This document shows, one piece after another, positions 35,731 to 43,137 of a stretch of 64,000 nucleotides of DNA; within the stretch, counting starts at the first letter, position 1; each line of letters starts with the position of its first letter. Made by a program: the position numbers and the translations under genes. The notes below the pieces were generated by a model. It saw only the letters and a list, made by a program, of their open reading frames with translations. It was not told the DNA's origin and made no database searches. The stretch comes from Parasulfuritortus sp036391875. Its GTDB lineage: Bacteria; Pseudomonadota; Gammaproteobacteria; Burkholderiales; Thiobacillaceae. The stretch lies in the NCBI GenBank assembly GCA_036391875.1, contig DASVZA010000036.1, forward strand, positions 1 to 64,000, given 5' to 3'.

Positions 35731-36690
35731 ATGAAATACTGGCTGGCGATATTGGCCCTGTTCTGCCATCTCGCCGCGGCAGATCCGCTTACCGAGGACC
35801 GGGCCGTCGCGTTCACCTTCGACGACCTGCCCTTCGCCGCGGTGCCGAGCGAGGACGACGCCTATCTGGCCGGCATGACCCAGCGCCTGCTGGACAGCGT
35901 GCGGCAGGCCGGCGCTCCGGCGGTCGGCTTCGTCAACGAGAAGAAACTGTATCGGGAAGGCCAGCTAGACCCCGCGCGCGTCGACCTGCTGCGCAGCTGG
36001 CTCAAGGCCGGTTTCGACCTCGGCAACCACACCTATTCCCACCTATCCCTCAACCAGGTGCCCCTGAAGGTATTCGAGAACGACTTTCTGCGCGGCGAAA
36101 CCGTCACCCGTCCGCTGGTCCAGGAGGAAGGCCACAACCTGCACTGGTTCCGCCACCCTTACCTTCACGTCGGCAAGACGGATGCCGAAATCACCGAATT
36201 CCAGGACTTCCTGACCGCGCACGGCTATGCGATCGCGCCGGTCACGGTAAACGATTCGGAATGGGTCTTCGCCGACGCCTACGCCAAGGCGCAGGAAGCA
36301 GGCGACGCCGCGCTGGCGCAGCGGATCGGGGCGGCCTACATCCCCTACATGAGCGGCGTGTTCGACTGGGCCGAAAAGCTCACCGACGACCTGTTCGGCC
36401 ATCCCATCCCGCAGGTGCTGCTGCTGCACGCCAATTCGCTCAACGCCGACTACTTCGGCCAGCTCGCCGCCATGCTCAGACAACGCGGCTATCGCTTCGT
36501 CACCCTGGCCGAAGCGCTCAAGGACCCGGCCTATTCGACGCCGCTGCAGGTCACCGGGCTGGCCGGAGAATCCTGGCTCGAACGCTGGTCGCGCGAAGCC
36601 GGCCTGCGGCCGCCGCCGCCGCCGCCGGTGCCGGGCTTCGTCATGCAGCAGGCCGGCCGCAACGCCATGGCCATGGACCGGGGCTACTAG
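35731..36690 (+). CDS. Polysaccharide deacetylase (NodB/CE4 fold), 319 aa
   Basis: A short signal peptide (about 1-17) sends the enzyme to the periplasm. CE4 motifs are present: TFDDLP (catalytic base Asp and metal Asp), HTYSHLS (two metal His) and RHPYLH. A Pro-rich stretch (six Pro in a row near 296-301) and a short tail end it. It probably removes acetyl groups from amino sugars, or from an acetylated polymer, during export, as PgaB does. The GH10 gene starts 1 base after its stop. Confidence 0.87.
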   Translation: MKYWLAILALFCHLAAADPLTEDRAVAFTFDDLPFAAVPSEDDAYLAGMTQRLLDSVRQAGAPAVGFVNEKKLYREGQLDPARVDLLRSWLKAGFDLGNHTYSHLSLNQVPLKVFENDFLRGETVTRPLVQEEGHNLHWFRHPYLHVGKTDAEITEFQDFLTAHGYAIAPVTVNDSEWVFADAYAKAQEAGDAALAQRIGAAYIPYMSGVFDWAEKLTDDLFGHPIPQVLLLHANSLNADYFGQLAAMLRQRGYRFVTLAEALKDPAYSTPLQVTGLAGESWLERWSREAGLRPPPPPPVPGFVMQQAGRNAMAMDRGY

Positions 36691-36691
36691 C

Positions 36692-37777
36692 GTGCTCCGT
36701 TCCGCATTGGCCCTAGCGGCGGCTTCCCTCCTCCTCGGCAACGCGCCGGCCGCCAACGCCTCCGACACCCTGCGCCGGCTGGCGACCGAGAACGGCATCC
36801 GCATCGGTGCTGCGGTCGATGTCGAGGCACTGCAGAACGACCTGCGCTACGCCCGGCTGCTGGCTCGCCAGTTCAACCTGGTCACGCCCGAGAACGCGAT
36901 GAAGTTCGAAGTCATCCATCCCGACCCAGACCGCTACGACTTCAGCGAGGGGGACGCCCTGGTCGATTTCGCCGAACGGCACGGCTTGGCGGTCAACGGC
37001 CACGTCCTGGTCTGGGACCAGCAATTGCCGGACTGGTTGACCCAGGGCCACTTCAGCCGGGAACAGCTGAAGGAGATCCTGCACGACCACATCCGCACCG
37101 TGGTCGGTCATTACCGCGGCAAGGTGCTGTCCTGGGACGTGGCTGCGGAGGCCGTGGGCGAGGACGGCAAGCCGCGCGAGACCTTCTGGTCGCGCGGCAT
37201 CGGCCCCGACTACCTGGCGCTGGCCTTCCGCTGGGCGCACGAGGCCGACCCGGACGCCCGGTTACGCTACAACGACTACGGCGGCGAAGGGTTGGGGGTC
37301 AAGTCGCAAGGCATCTACGACCTGGTCGCAGAACTGCGCAAGGAGGGCGCCCCGATCGACGGCGTCGGCCTGCAGATGCATGTCGAGCCGGGCGACGCCC
37401 CCCGGGCCGGGGATGTGGCAACGAACATGAAACGCCTCGCCGCGCTCGGCCTGGAAACCGACGTCACCGAAATGGATGTCGCGCTGCCGATGCCTGCCGG
37501 CAAGGCCGCCCTGAAAACCGAGGCGGAACTCTACCGGAACATGCTGCAGGCCTGCCTGTCGGTGCCGCAATGCCGCAGCTTTACCACCTGGGGCGTCACC
37601 GATCGCTATTCGTGGATTCCGGAGTTCTTCCCCGGCCGCGGCGCGGCCCTGCTCTTCGACCAGGACTACCAGCCCAAGCCGGCCTACTTCGGCGTCCGCC
37701 GCCTGTTGCGCAGCACCGCGTCCATGAAGCTGCTGCAGACGGGCGCATCGCCGACCATGGCGGCCGACCGGCCCTAG
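36692..37777 (+). CDS. GH10 glycoside hydrolase, secreted, 361 aa
   Basis: The start codon is GTG, 1 base after the deacetylase stop. A signal peptide ends near ANA (about residue 23). GH10 features are clear: TPENAMKFEVIHP, VNGHVLVWDQQLPDWL, and the nucleophile Glu260 in ETDVTEMD. The acid/base Glu153 is kept, but the canonical WDVVNE reads WDVAAE, with Ala at the conserved Asn. GH10 enzymes are usually beta-1,4-xylanases. In this operon the enzyme more likely trims or clears the secreted polymer. Substrate is inferred, not shown. Confidence 0.85.
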   Translation: MLRSALALAAASLLLGNAPAANASDTLRRLATENGIRIGAAVDVEALQNDLRYARLLARQFNLVTPENAMKFEVIHPDPDRYDFSEGDALVDFAERHGLAVNGHVLVWDQQLPDWLTQGHFSREQLKEILHDHIRTVVGHYRGKVLSWDVAAEAVGEDGKPRETFWSRGIGPDYLALAFRWAHEADPDARLRYNDYGGEGLGVKSQGIYDLVAELRKEGAPIDGVGLQMHVEPGDAPRAGDVATNMKRLAALGLETDVTEMDVALPMPAGKAALKTEAELYRNMLQACLSVPQCRSFTTWGVTDRYSWIPEFFPGRGAALLFDQDYQPKPAYFGVRRLLRSTASMKLLQTGASPTMAADRP

Positions 37778-37791
37778 CGCCCGGCTGACGA

Positions 37792-38886
37792 TCAGTCCCG
37801 CCAGAGCCAGACCGCGAACAGGATCACGAACCAGAACAAGGCGGTCAGGCCCGGCATCCCGGAACACTTGTAGCCCAATGCCGGCAGCAGTGCGGAAACC
37901 AGGAACAGGCCGGCGCGCGGGCCGCCGAAGCGGGCCAGCCAGCGGCGCGATTCCGCGTGCCAGGGCGTGGCCGGCCCGGGCCGCGCCCAGACCGGCGCCA
38001 ACTGCCCCGCCGCCCCCGACACCAAGGGAAACAGGAAGCCCGGCAGGAAGATGGTCAGCGGGTGTTCGAGATCGAGCTGAGTCCCGGCCAGGGCCAGGGC
38101 GAAGCCGGCCAGGGCGGCCAGCAGCACCGGCTCCACGCCGTGCAGCGCAAACAGCCTGGCACGATGCAGGCGCCACCAGGCCGCCGACATCCTCAGCAGC
38201 GCCCAGCCCCAGGCCGCCAGCCCGGCCCAGGCCAGGTACGGCACGCCGGCCTGGCCCAGCGCCAGGAGCAGCGCGCCGGCCAGGGCCCACTTCAGATCCA
38301 GGCGCAGGCGCGAACCCGCATCCGGATCCTGCCGCCCGGCCACAGTCGGCATCAGCACCTGCAGGGTGCCGATGGCGGTCAAGCCGACGAAGCCGTACAG
38401 ATTGATGTGGATGTGGAAGGCGCGCAGCGGGCCGTGCCATTGCGGCAGCCAGGGAATCAGGGCCGCCGCCGCCAGACCCAGGCCGAGGCAGGCCATAGCG
38501 GCCAGATACCAATCCAGCCCGGGATGGGGCCGGCCCAGCGCGGCGCGGCCCCTGTACCGCATCCAGGCCAGCATGGCGACGGCGCCGGCCAGCCCCAGCC
38601 CGGCGGCGAGGGAGATCAGTCGGTAGTCCAGACGGCCGGAGAACACCGCGACCGCCAGCGCGCCAGCCGCCAGCATCAGCAGCGGCAGGCGCGCGGTCCA
38701 GCGGCCGGGTCCGCGACCGCGGGTCAGCACCGGGACGAAATGCTGCATCGCCGCCGTGATCAGGGTCATGATGCCGACCGCGACCACCAGATGGGTCCAG
38801 AACAGGGGCGACATCGCCACCGCCTTGGGCAGGGCGATGCCGACGATCAGGATGGCGAGGGTGGCGGCGAGCAGCGGGACGAGCAT
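37792..38886 (-). CDS. NnrS-related polytopic membrane protein, 364 aa
   Basis: About eleven hydrophobic helices are visible with conserved His in helix ends, for example FWTHLVVAVGIMTLITAAMQHF and AFHIHINLYGFVGLTAIGTLQVLMP. This pattern recalls the haem-copper-binding NnrS and related membrane proteins made during denitrification. An ATG at 38886 or a TTG at 38904 may start translation. A perfect FNR-type box stands 64 bases before the ATG. The function is unknown; a role in copper/haem handling or NO response is inferred from context. Confidence 0.65.
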   Translation of the reverse strand: MLVPLLAATLAILIVGIALPKAVAMSPLFWTHLVVAVGIMTLITAAMQHFVPVLTRGRGPGRWTARLPLLMLAAGALAVAVFSGRLDYRLISLAAGLGLAGAVAMLAWMRYRGRAALGRPHPGLDWYLAAMACLGLGLAAAALIPWLPQWHGPLRAFHIHINLYGFVGLTAIGTLQVLMPTVAGRQDPDAGSRLRLDLKWALAGALLLALGQAGVPYLAWAGLAAWGWALLRMSAAWWRLHRARLFALHGVEPVLLAALAGFALALAGTQLDLEHPLTIFLPGFLFPLVSGAAGQLAPVWARPGPATPWHAESRRWLARFGGPRAGLFLVSALLPALGYKCSGMPGLTALFWFVILFAVWLWRD

Positions 38887-38949
38887 CGTTGTCGGTGGAC
38901 TCAATTCATTGGGACGGACATATCCTGCCCGCTTTCAACCGAACCGTCA

Positions 38950-38963
38950 TTGATCGCGATCAA
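38950..38963. promoter_or_regulatory. FNR/Dnr/NnrR-type operator
   Basis: TTGATCGCGATCAA is a perfect palindrome that matches the FNR-family consensus TTGAT-N4-ATCAA. It lies 64 bases before the ATG at 38886, a spacing suited to activation of the gene at 37792-38886. Confidence 0.75.
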
Positions 38964-38971
38964 TACCGGGC

Positions 38972-40228
38972 TCACAGACGGCCGCCATGGGCCAGGAAGG
39001 CGCGCCGGGCGGCCAGCAGGTTGCGCCAGAGCCGGTCGCCGGACAGGATCAGCAGCAGCCAGCCGGCCGCAGCCGCCGGCCAGGGCAGGAAGGGCGCCGG
39101 CAGCAGGCAGGCTAGCGCCGCCAGATGCAGGCGCAAATGCCGTCCGGCCAACGCGTCCGGGACGAACTCCTTCATGTTGGGGATGGCGCCGGCCCGGGCC
39201 TGGGTCTGGGCCTGGAGATGGAACCAGGCCAGGAAAGGCACGATCTTGTACAGCATGCCGTTGACCACCGAGGCGGCGAAGCCGAGCAGGAACAGCAGGC
39301 CGAACACCAGTTGCAGCCGGTCGTCGTGCAGCCAGGGCGCGAGCAGCACGCAGCCGAGCAGGCTGGCCATGCCCAGGCGCCAGAACGACAGGGTCGTGTC
39401 GCCCAGCTTGCGCCGCCGCCGCTTATGCAGCCAGAGGGTCAGCAGGGCGAACGACGACGCGCCGAGGGCAACGCCGGTCAACCCGACATCGGGCCAGACG
39501 CCGTGCAGCCACTGTCCGCCGCCATAGGCGACCAGGCCGAGCAGGATCAGCCAGGTCAGCCAGCGGGTCGCCAACGCCGGATAGGCCGGTGTGAGTTGGA
39601 GCATGGGCACCACCTGATAGGCCACGCCGACCACCAGGATCAGCACCCAGCCGCCCAGCCCCCAGGCCAGATGGAGCTGGACCAGACCAGCGAAATCGCC
39701 GCCCCCGGCCCGGCCGGCGAGCCCGGCCGCCAGATGCAGTCCCAGGGCCAGGGTCAGCGCCAGGCCGAGCCAGGCCTGGCGCATCGGCCAGGCCACGCTG
39801 GAGGCCACGCCGCTGCGCAGCAGGCTGACCGCCATGGCGACCAGGAAGGGCAGCAGTCCGGCCGCCAGCAGGGCCATGGCCGCATCGAGCAGAACGGGAT
39901 CGGTCCAGGCCAGGCCGGCAGCCAGCAGCGGCGTGCCGGCGACCAGGCCGACCAGCGCCACGCCGGCCACCGCACGCACGGCGGGAATCCGCGCGCCCAG
40001 CACCACCGGCAGCATCTGCAGCAGAGCGCCGACCATGACCATGGCCAGATAGCCCAGGGTCAGCAGATGGGTGATGGCCGCCACGGCCGGATTCCATCGG
40101 CTGGCCAGGGCAGCCGGCCCGGCCGCCAGGGCGGCGACGCCAGCCAGCATGAGGAACAGCGGTGCCGCCAGGAAGAAGCGCAGAGGCAGGGCCAGCGGCG
40201 GCCCCTGCTGATAGGACAGGCCGCTCAT
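38972..40228 (-). CDS. NnrS-related polytopic membrane protein, 418 aa
   Basis: A second polytopic protein with about 12 helices and conserved His in hydrophobic segments (AAITHLLTLGYLAMVMVGAL, LVQLHLAWGLGGWVLILVVG). VVNGMLYKIVPFLAWFHLQ near the C-terminus is a motif of NnrS-like and related denitrification membrane proteins. Its start overlaps the DUF2249 stop by 4 bases (ATGA), so it belongs to the DUF2249-hemerythrin operon that begins at 41177. Function unproven. Confidence 0.65.
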   Translation of the reverse strand: MSGLSYQQGPPLALPLRFFLAAPLFLMLAGVAALAAGPAALASRWNPAVAAITHLLTLGYLAMVMVGALLQMLPVVLGARIPAVRAVAGVALVGLVAGTPLLAAGLAWTDPVLLDAAMALLAAGLLPFLVAMAVSLLRSGVASSVAWPMRQAWLGLALTLALGLHLAAGLAGRAGGGDFAGLVQLHLAWGLGGWVLILVVGVAYQVVPMLQLTPAYPALATRWLTWLILLGLVAYGGGQWLHGVWPDVGLTGVALGASSFALLTLWLHKRRRRKLGDTTLSFWRLGMASLLGCVLLAPWLHDDRLQLVFGLLFLLGFAASVVNGMLYKIVPFLAWFHLQAQTQARAGAIPNMKEFVPDALAGRHLRLHLAALACLLPAPFLPWPAAAAGWLLLILSGDRLWRNLLAARRAFLAHGGRL

Positions 40229-40458
40229 CGGCCCGGCCGGGCGGCGGCTTCGATCAGCAATTCGAAACAGCCGTCCTCGATCGGCCGCACCTGCCAGCGG
40301 CAGCCGCGCTCGCCCAGCACCGCGTAGAGCGGCAGCGGTTCGCGATGGATGAGGAAGCGCACCTGCTGGCCCGGCCGCAGCAGGTCGAGCGCGGCCAGCA
40401 CCCGTTCCATCGGCTCGGGCGGTTCCAGCCAGCGGGCGTCGACCAGCACCTCGCCCAT
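40225..40458 (-). CDS. DUF2249 domain protein, 77 aa
   Basis: The small alpha/beta domain (VLVDARWLEPPEPMERVLAA, then GQQVRFLIHREPLPLYAVL and CRWQV) fits DUF2249, a TusA-like fold found near denitrification genes and fused to hemerythrin in some proteins. It lacks the N-terminal Cys of TusA sulfur carriers. It overlaps the membrane-protein gene by ATGA and starts 10 bases after the hemerythrin stop, so the three are one unit. Confidence 0.75.
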   Translation of the reverse strand: MGEVLVDARWLEPPEPMERVLAALDLLRPGQQVRFLIHREPLPLYAVLGERGCRWQVRPIEDGCFELLIEAAARPGR

Positions 40459-40468
40459 CTCATCCGCC

Positions 40469-40909
40469 TCAGGCCGTTAGTGCCTGCATCCGCGCCAGCA
40501 GGTCGGGCGCCAAGCCCGCCATGGCGCGGTCGGTCATGGGATAGAGGATCTGCTCTTCCTTGAGGTTGTGCTGGCGCAGCAGCATGAGCAGGGTCTCGGC
40601 ATAACCCAGATAGGCATCGGCGTTGCGGCCGGCCACGGCCTCGGCCATGGCCTCCAGCGCCTGCTGGATCTGCACGTGCTCGCTGCGCATCACCATGGTC
40701 GGGCCGGCCGTCATGCCGGTCGTCGACTCGAAGGCGGGAAACAGGATGTCTTCCTCGCACTGGAAGTGGCGCTGCGTCGCCGCCCGGAAACGGTCGAACT
40801 CGGTCTCGGCCTTGGCCCAGTCGGCAGCCGCGACCGCATTCTCGGCCTCGGCGAACAGCTGGTCGCAGTGCTCGTGGTCTTCGGTCAGGTAACGGGATAG
40901 GATTTCCAT
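40469..40909 (-). CDS. Hemerythrin-like (HHE) protein, 146 aa
   Basis: The four-helix bundle ligands are visible: EDHEHCDQLF (first HHE), TQRHFQCEEDILFPAFE (second), RSEHVQIQQALE and RQHNLKEEQILYPM (third and fourth). This set fits a di-iron site. Hemerythrin-like proteins bind oxygen or NO and often occur in NO-protection operons, as with YtfE/RIC. It is flanked by two DUF2249 genes, and fusions of these two domains are known, which supports a joint complex. Confidence 0.88.
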   Translation of the reverse strand: MEILSRYLTEDHEHCDQLFAEAENAVAAADWAKAETEFDRFRAATQRHFQCEEDILFPAFESTTGMTAGPTMVMRSEHVQIQQALEAMAEAVAGRNADAYLGYAETLLMLLRQHNLKEEQILYPMTDRAMAGLAPDLLARMQALTA

Positions 40910-40916
40910 GGCCGTC

Positions 40917-41177
40917 TCACTGCCGGATGAAGTCGATGACCACGGCCTCGGGGCCGTTTTCCAGGTAGGCGATCTCGACCGACTGGCCGTAGCGCGCCTG
41001 CATCTGCTGCAGCAGCGGGATCGGATTATGGTCGTTGACGAAGCGCATCCGCTCGCCGGGATTCAAGGCATCCAGGGCGCCGAAGATGGCGGCGTGGCGG
41101 AACCGCTTGGCGATGCCGCGGGCATCGAATGGATAGACGCTGTCCGGGGACAGGTGCAGGTGGATATGTCCGGTCAT
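40917..41177 (-). CDS. DUF2249 domain protein, 86 aa
   Basis: The protein (start MTGHIHLHLSPDSVYPFDAR) contains FGALDALNPGERMRFVNDHNPIPLL and YLENGPEAVVIDFI, typical of the DUF2249 family. AGGAG lies 8 bases before the ATG at 41177; an upstream in-frame ATG at 41219 has no such site. It is the first gene of the operon DUF2249, hemerythrin, DUF2249, membrane protein. The FNR-type box at 41246 lies 69 bases upstream. Confidence 0.75.
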   Translation of the reverse strand: MTGHIHLHLSPDSVYPFDARGIAKRFRHAAIFGALDALNPGERMRFVNDHNPIPLLQQMQARYGQSVEIAYLENGPEAVVIDFIRQ

Positions 41178-41245
41178 GGCGAAGCTCCTGATTCGTTTGG
41201 CAACATGCTTGGTCTGCATTCTGGCGGCACCCGCCCCGGCCGGCC

Positions 41246-41259
41246 TTGACTCTGATCAA
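41246..41259. promoter_or_regulatory. FNR/Dnr-type operator between divergent genes
   Basis: TTGACTCTGATCAA fits TTGAC/T-N4-ATCAA. It is 69 bases from the start of the minus-strand DUF2249 operon (41177) and 58 bases from nnrS (41317), so one site could serve both promoters. Confidence 0.65.
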
Positions 41260-41316
41260 TGCCGGCGCGCGCCAGCCCGATAGCATGACATCAATCGAAT
41301 CCATATCATTTCCGCC

Positions 41317-42510
41317 ATGGCCCTGCTCACCCACCTCACCGCCGCCCCGCACCGTCCCCTGTTCCTGATCGGCAGTATCCAGGCCGTCGCCGCCATGCTG
41401 TTCTGGCTGGCCGTGCTGGAGATCCCGGCCCTGCCCGCCCTCGCCTGGCCGGCCGCCGCCGGCCATGCCTGGAGCATGCTGTACGGCCTGTTCGCGCCCT
41501 TCGTATTCGGCTTCCTGTTCACCGCCCTGCCCAACTGGGTGAACGGCGCCGCCATCCGCCGCGCCGAATACCTGCCGACCGCCGGGCTGATGGCCGCCGG
41601 CAACCTGTCGTTCTACGCCGGTCTGTGGCTGCCCGGCCTCGGTACGCCGGCGCTGGTCCTGCACCTGGCCGGCTGGGCCGTCGGCCTCGCGGCCCTGCTC
41701 CGCATCCTGCTCACCTGCCCGCCGGGCGACAACCGCCAGCCCTGGGCGGCCTGGCTGGCCACCCTGCTCGGCCTGTTCGGCGATGCGGCCTTCCTGGCCT
41801 GGCATCTGTCCGGCGCCGACGGCCTGCTCCGGCTCGGCGAAGCGCTCGGCCTGTGGGGTTTCCTGACGCCGCTGTTCCTGGCCGTCTGCCACCGCATGAT
41901 CCCCTGGTTCACCGACCGGGTGGTCACCAACTACGTCATGGTCCGGCCCTACCCGGCGCTCTGGGTCCTGTTCGCCGCCAGCCTGGGCCACGGCCTGGCG
42001 ATGGCGTTGGCCCTGCCGCAATGGACCTGGCCGACCGACCTCGTCCTGGCCGCCGTCGCCTTCTGGTTCACCGCCCGCTGGGGACTGCGCCGCGGCCTCG
42101 CCGTGCCGCTCCTGGCCATGCTGCACATCGCCTTCGCCTGGGCCGGGCTCGCCTTCGCCCTGTCCGCCGCCGACAGCCTGCTGCGCTTAGCCGGCCAGGC
42201 CGGTCTCGGCCTGGCACCGCTGCATGCGCTGGGCATCGGCTTCTTCGCCTCGATGTTGATCGGCATGGCCTCGCGGGTCAGCCTGGGCCATTCGGGCCGC
42301 AAGCTGGAATGCGACCGGACCACCTGGCGGCTGTTCCTGGCGCTCCAGGCCGCCGCCCTGCTGCGCATGCTGCCCGACCTGCTGCCGGCCTGGTTCGACT
42401 TCCGCCTGGCCAGCGCGGCCGGGCTGGTCTGGCTGGTGGTCTTCCTGCTGTGGGCGGCGAAGTATGCGCCCTTCTACTGGCGGCCGCGGGCCGACGGCAA
42501 ACCGGGCTGA
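41317..42510 (+). CDS. nnrS: NnrS family protein, 397 aa
   Basis: Twelve hydrophobic helices fill the protein. The NnrS signature is GHAWSMLYGLFAPFVFGFLFTALPNWVNG near the start, with PLHALGIGFFASMLIGMASRVSLGHSG near the end; both carry conserved His. NnrS is a haem- and copper-containing inner-membrane protein expressed under NO stress that helps protect cells from nitrosative damage. It is divergent from the hemerythrin operon and shares an FNR-type operator. Confidence 0.88.
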   Translation: MALLTHLTAAPHRPLFLIGSIQAVAAMLFWLAVLEIPALPALAWPAAAGHAWSMLYGLFAPFVFGFLFTALPNWVNGAAIRRAEYLPTAGLMAAGNLSFYAGLWLPGLGTPALVLHLAGWAVGLAALLRILLTCPPGDNRQPWAAWLATLLGLFGDAAFLAWHLSGADGLLRLGEALGLWGFLTPLFLAVCHRMIPWFTDRVVTNYVMVRPYPALWVLFAASLGHGLAMALALPQWTWPTDLVLAAVAFWFTARWGLRRGLAVPLLAMLHIAFAWAGLAFALSAADSLLRLAGQAGLGLAPLHALGIGFFASMLIGMASRVSLGHSGRKLECDRTTWRLFLALQAAALLRMLPDLLPAWFDFRLASAAGLVWLVVFLLWAAKYAPFYWRPRADGKPG

Positions 42511-42573
42511 CCGGATAGGCGCCAACTTGCTCGGGACGGCGAACGCAGCGAACATACCGCCGAGCGCGCCTCC

Positions 42574-42594
42574 CGCCCGATTCGCGATCGGGCG
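42574..42594. other. GC-rich hairpin after nnrS
   Basis: CGCCCGAT at 42574-42581 and ATCGGGCG at 42587-42594 form a perfect 8-bp stem with a 5-base loop. There is no T run, so it may slow transcription or protect the mRNA end rather than act as a full terminator. Confidence 0.4.
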
Positions 42595-42632
42595 TGGCAA
42601 GCGCGTGGAACCGCGCCCATGGAGCAAGACTC

Positions 42633-43022
42633 ATGACCCACACCCGGTCCGTTCCGGAATCCCCTTCCGTACTCGATGAACTGAAGCGGCGAGAACCCCT
42701 GTTCCACCGGCCGGAATACGGCGCGACCCGACAGGATTTCGAACGCATGGTCGACCCGGCGTTTCGCGAAGTGGGCGCCTCGGGGCGCTGCTACGACAGG
42801 AGCCATGTGCTCGATGTACTGGAGCGCAGGCTGCGCGAACCGGTCGAGGAGGCCTGGGAAACCACCGGCTTCCAATGCCTGGAAATCGCCGCGGACAACT
42901 ACCTGCTCACCTATACCCTCGCCCAGGGCGAACGCATCACCCGGCGGGCCACGCTCTGGCGCAGAACGGCCGACGGCTGGCGGGTCCTGTACCACCAAGG
43001 CACCCTGGCCGAAACGGCCTGA
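42633..43022 (+). CDS. NTF2/SnoaL-like (DUF4440) protein, 129 aa
   Basis: The pattern VLDELKRREPLFHRPEYGATRQDFERMVDPAFREVGASG, then YLLTYTLAQG and LWRRTADGWRVLYHQGT is that of small NTF2-fold proteins annotated DUF4440. Such folds bind small ligands or act as subunits; no catalytic residues can be named. GGAG stands 9 bases before the ATG at 42633. It follows nnrS by 122 bases and ends before the terminator of the convergent norB gene. Confidence 0.7.
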   Translation: MTHTRSVPESPSVLDELKRREPLFHRPEYGATRQDFERMVDPAFREVGASGRCYDRSHVLDVLERRLREPVEEAWETTGFQCLEIAADNYLLTYTLAQGERITRRATLWRRTADGWRVLYHQGTLAETA

Positions 43023-43076
43023 CCGGCTTGGCACGCCAACCGGACCTTGCGGCACACTGGCGACCGGGCGGAGCAA

Positions 43077-43101
43077 ATAAAAAACCCGCCTTGCGGCGGG
43101 T
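43077..43101 (-). terminator. Rho-independent terminator of norCB
   Basis: On the minus strand CCCGCC and GGCGGG form a 6-bp stem with a GCAA loop followed by TTTTTTATT. It lies 37 bases after the norB stop codon. Confidence 0.85.
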
Positions 43102-43137
43102 CGAAGCCTCCGGACGGAGGCGTGGGATGCACATGGC

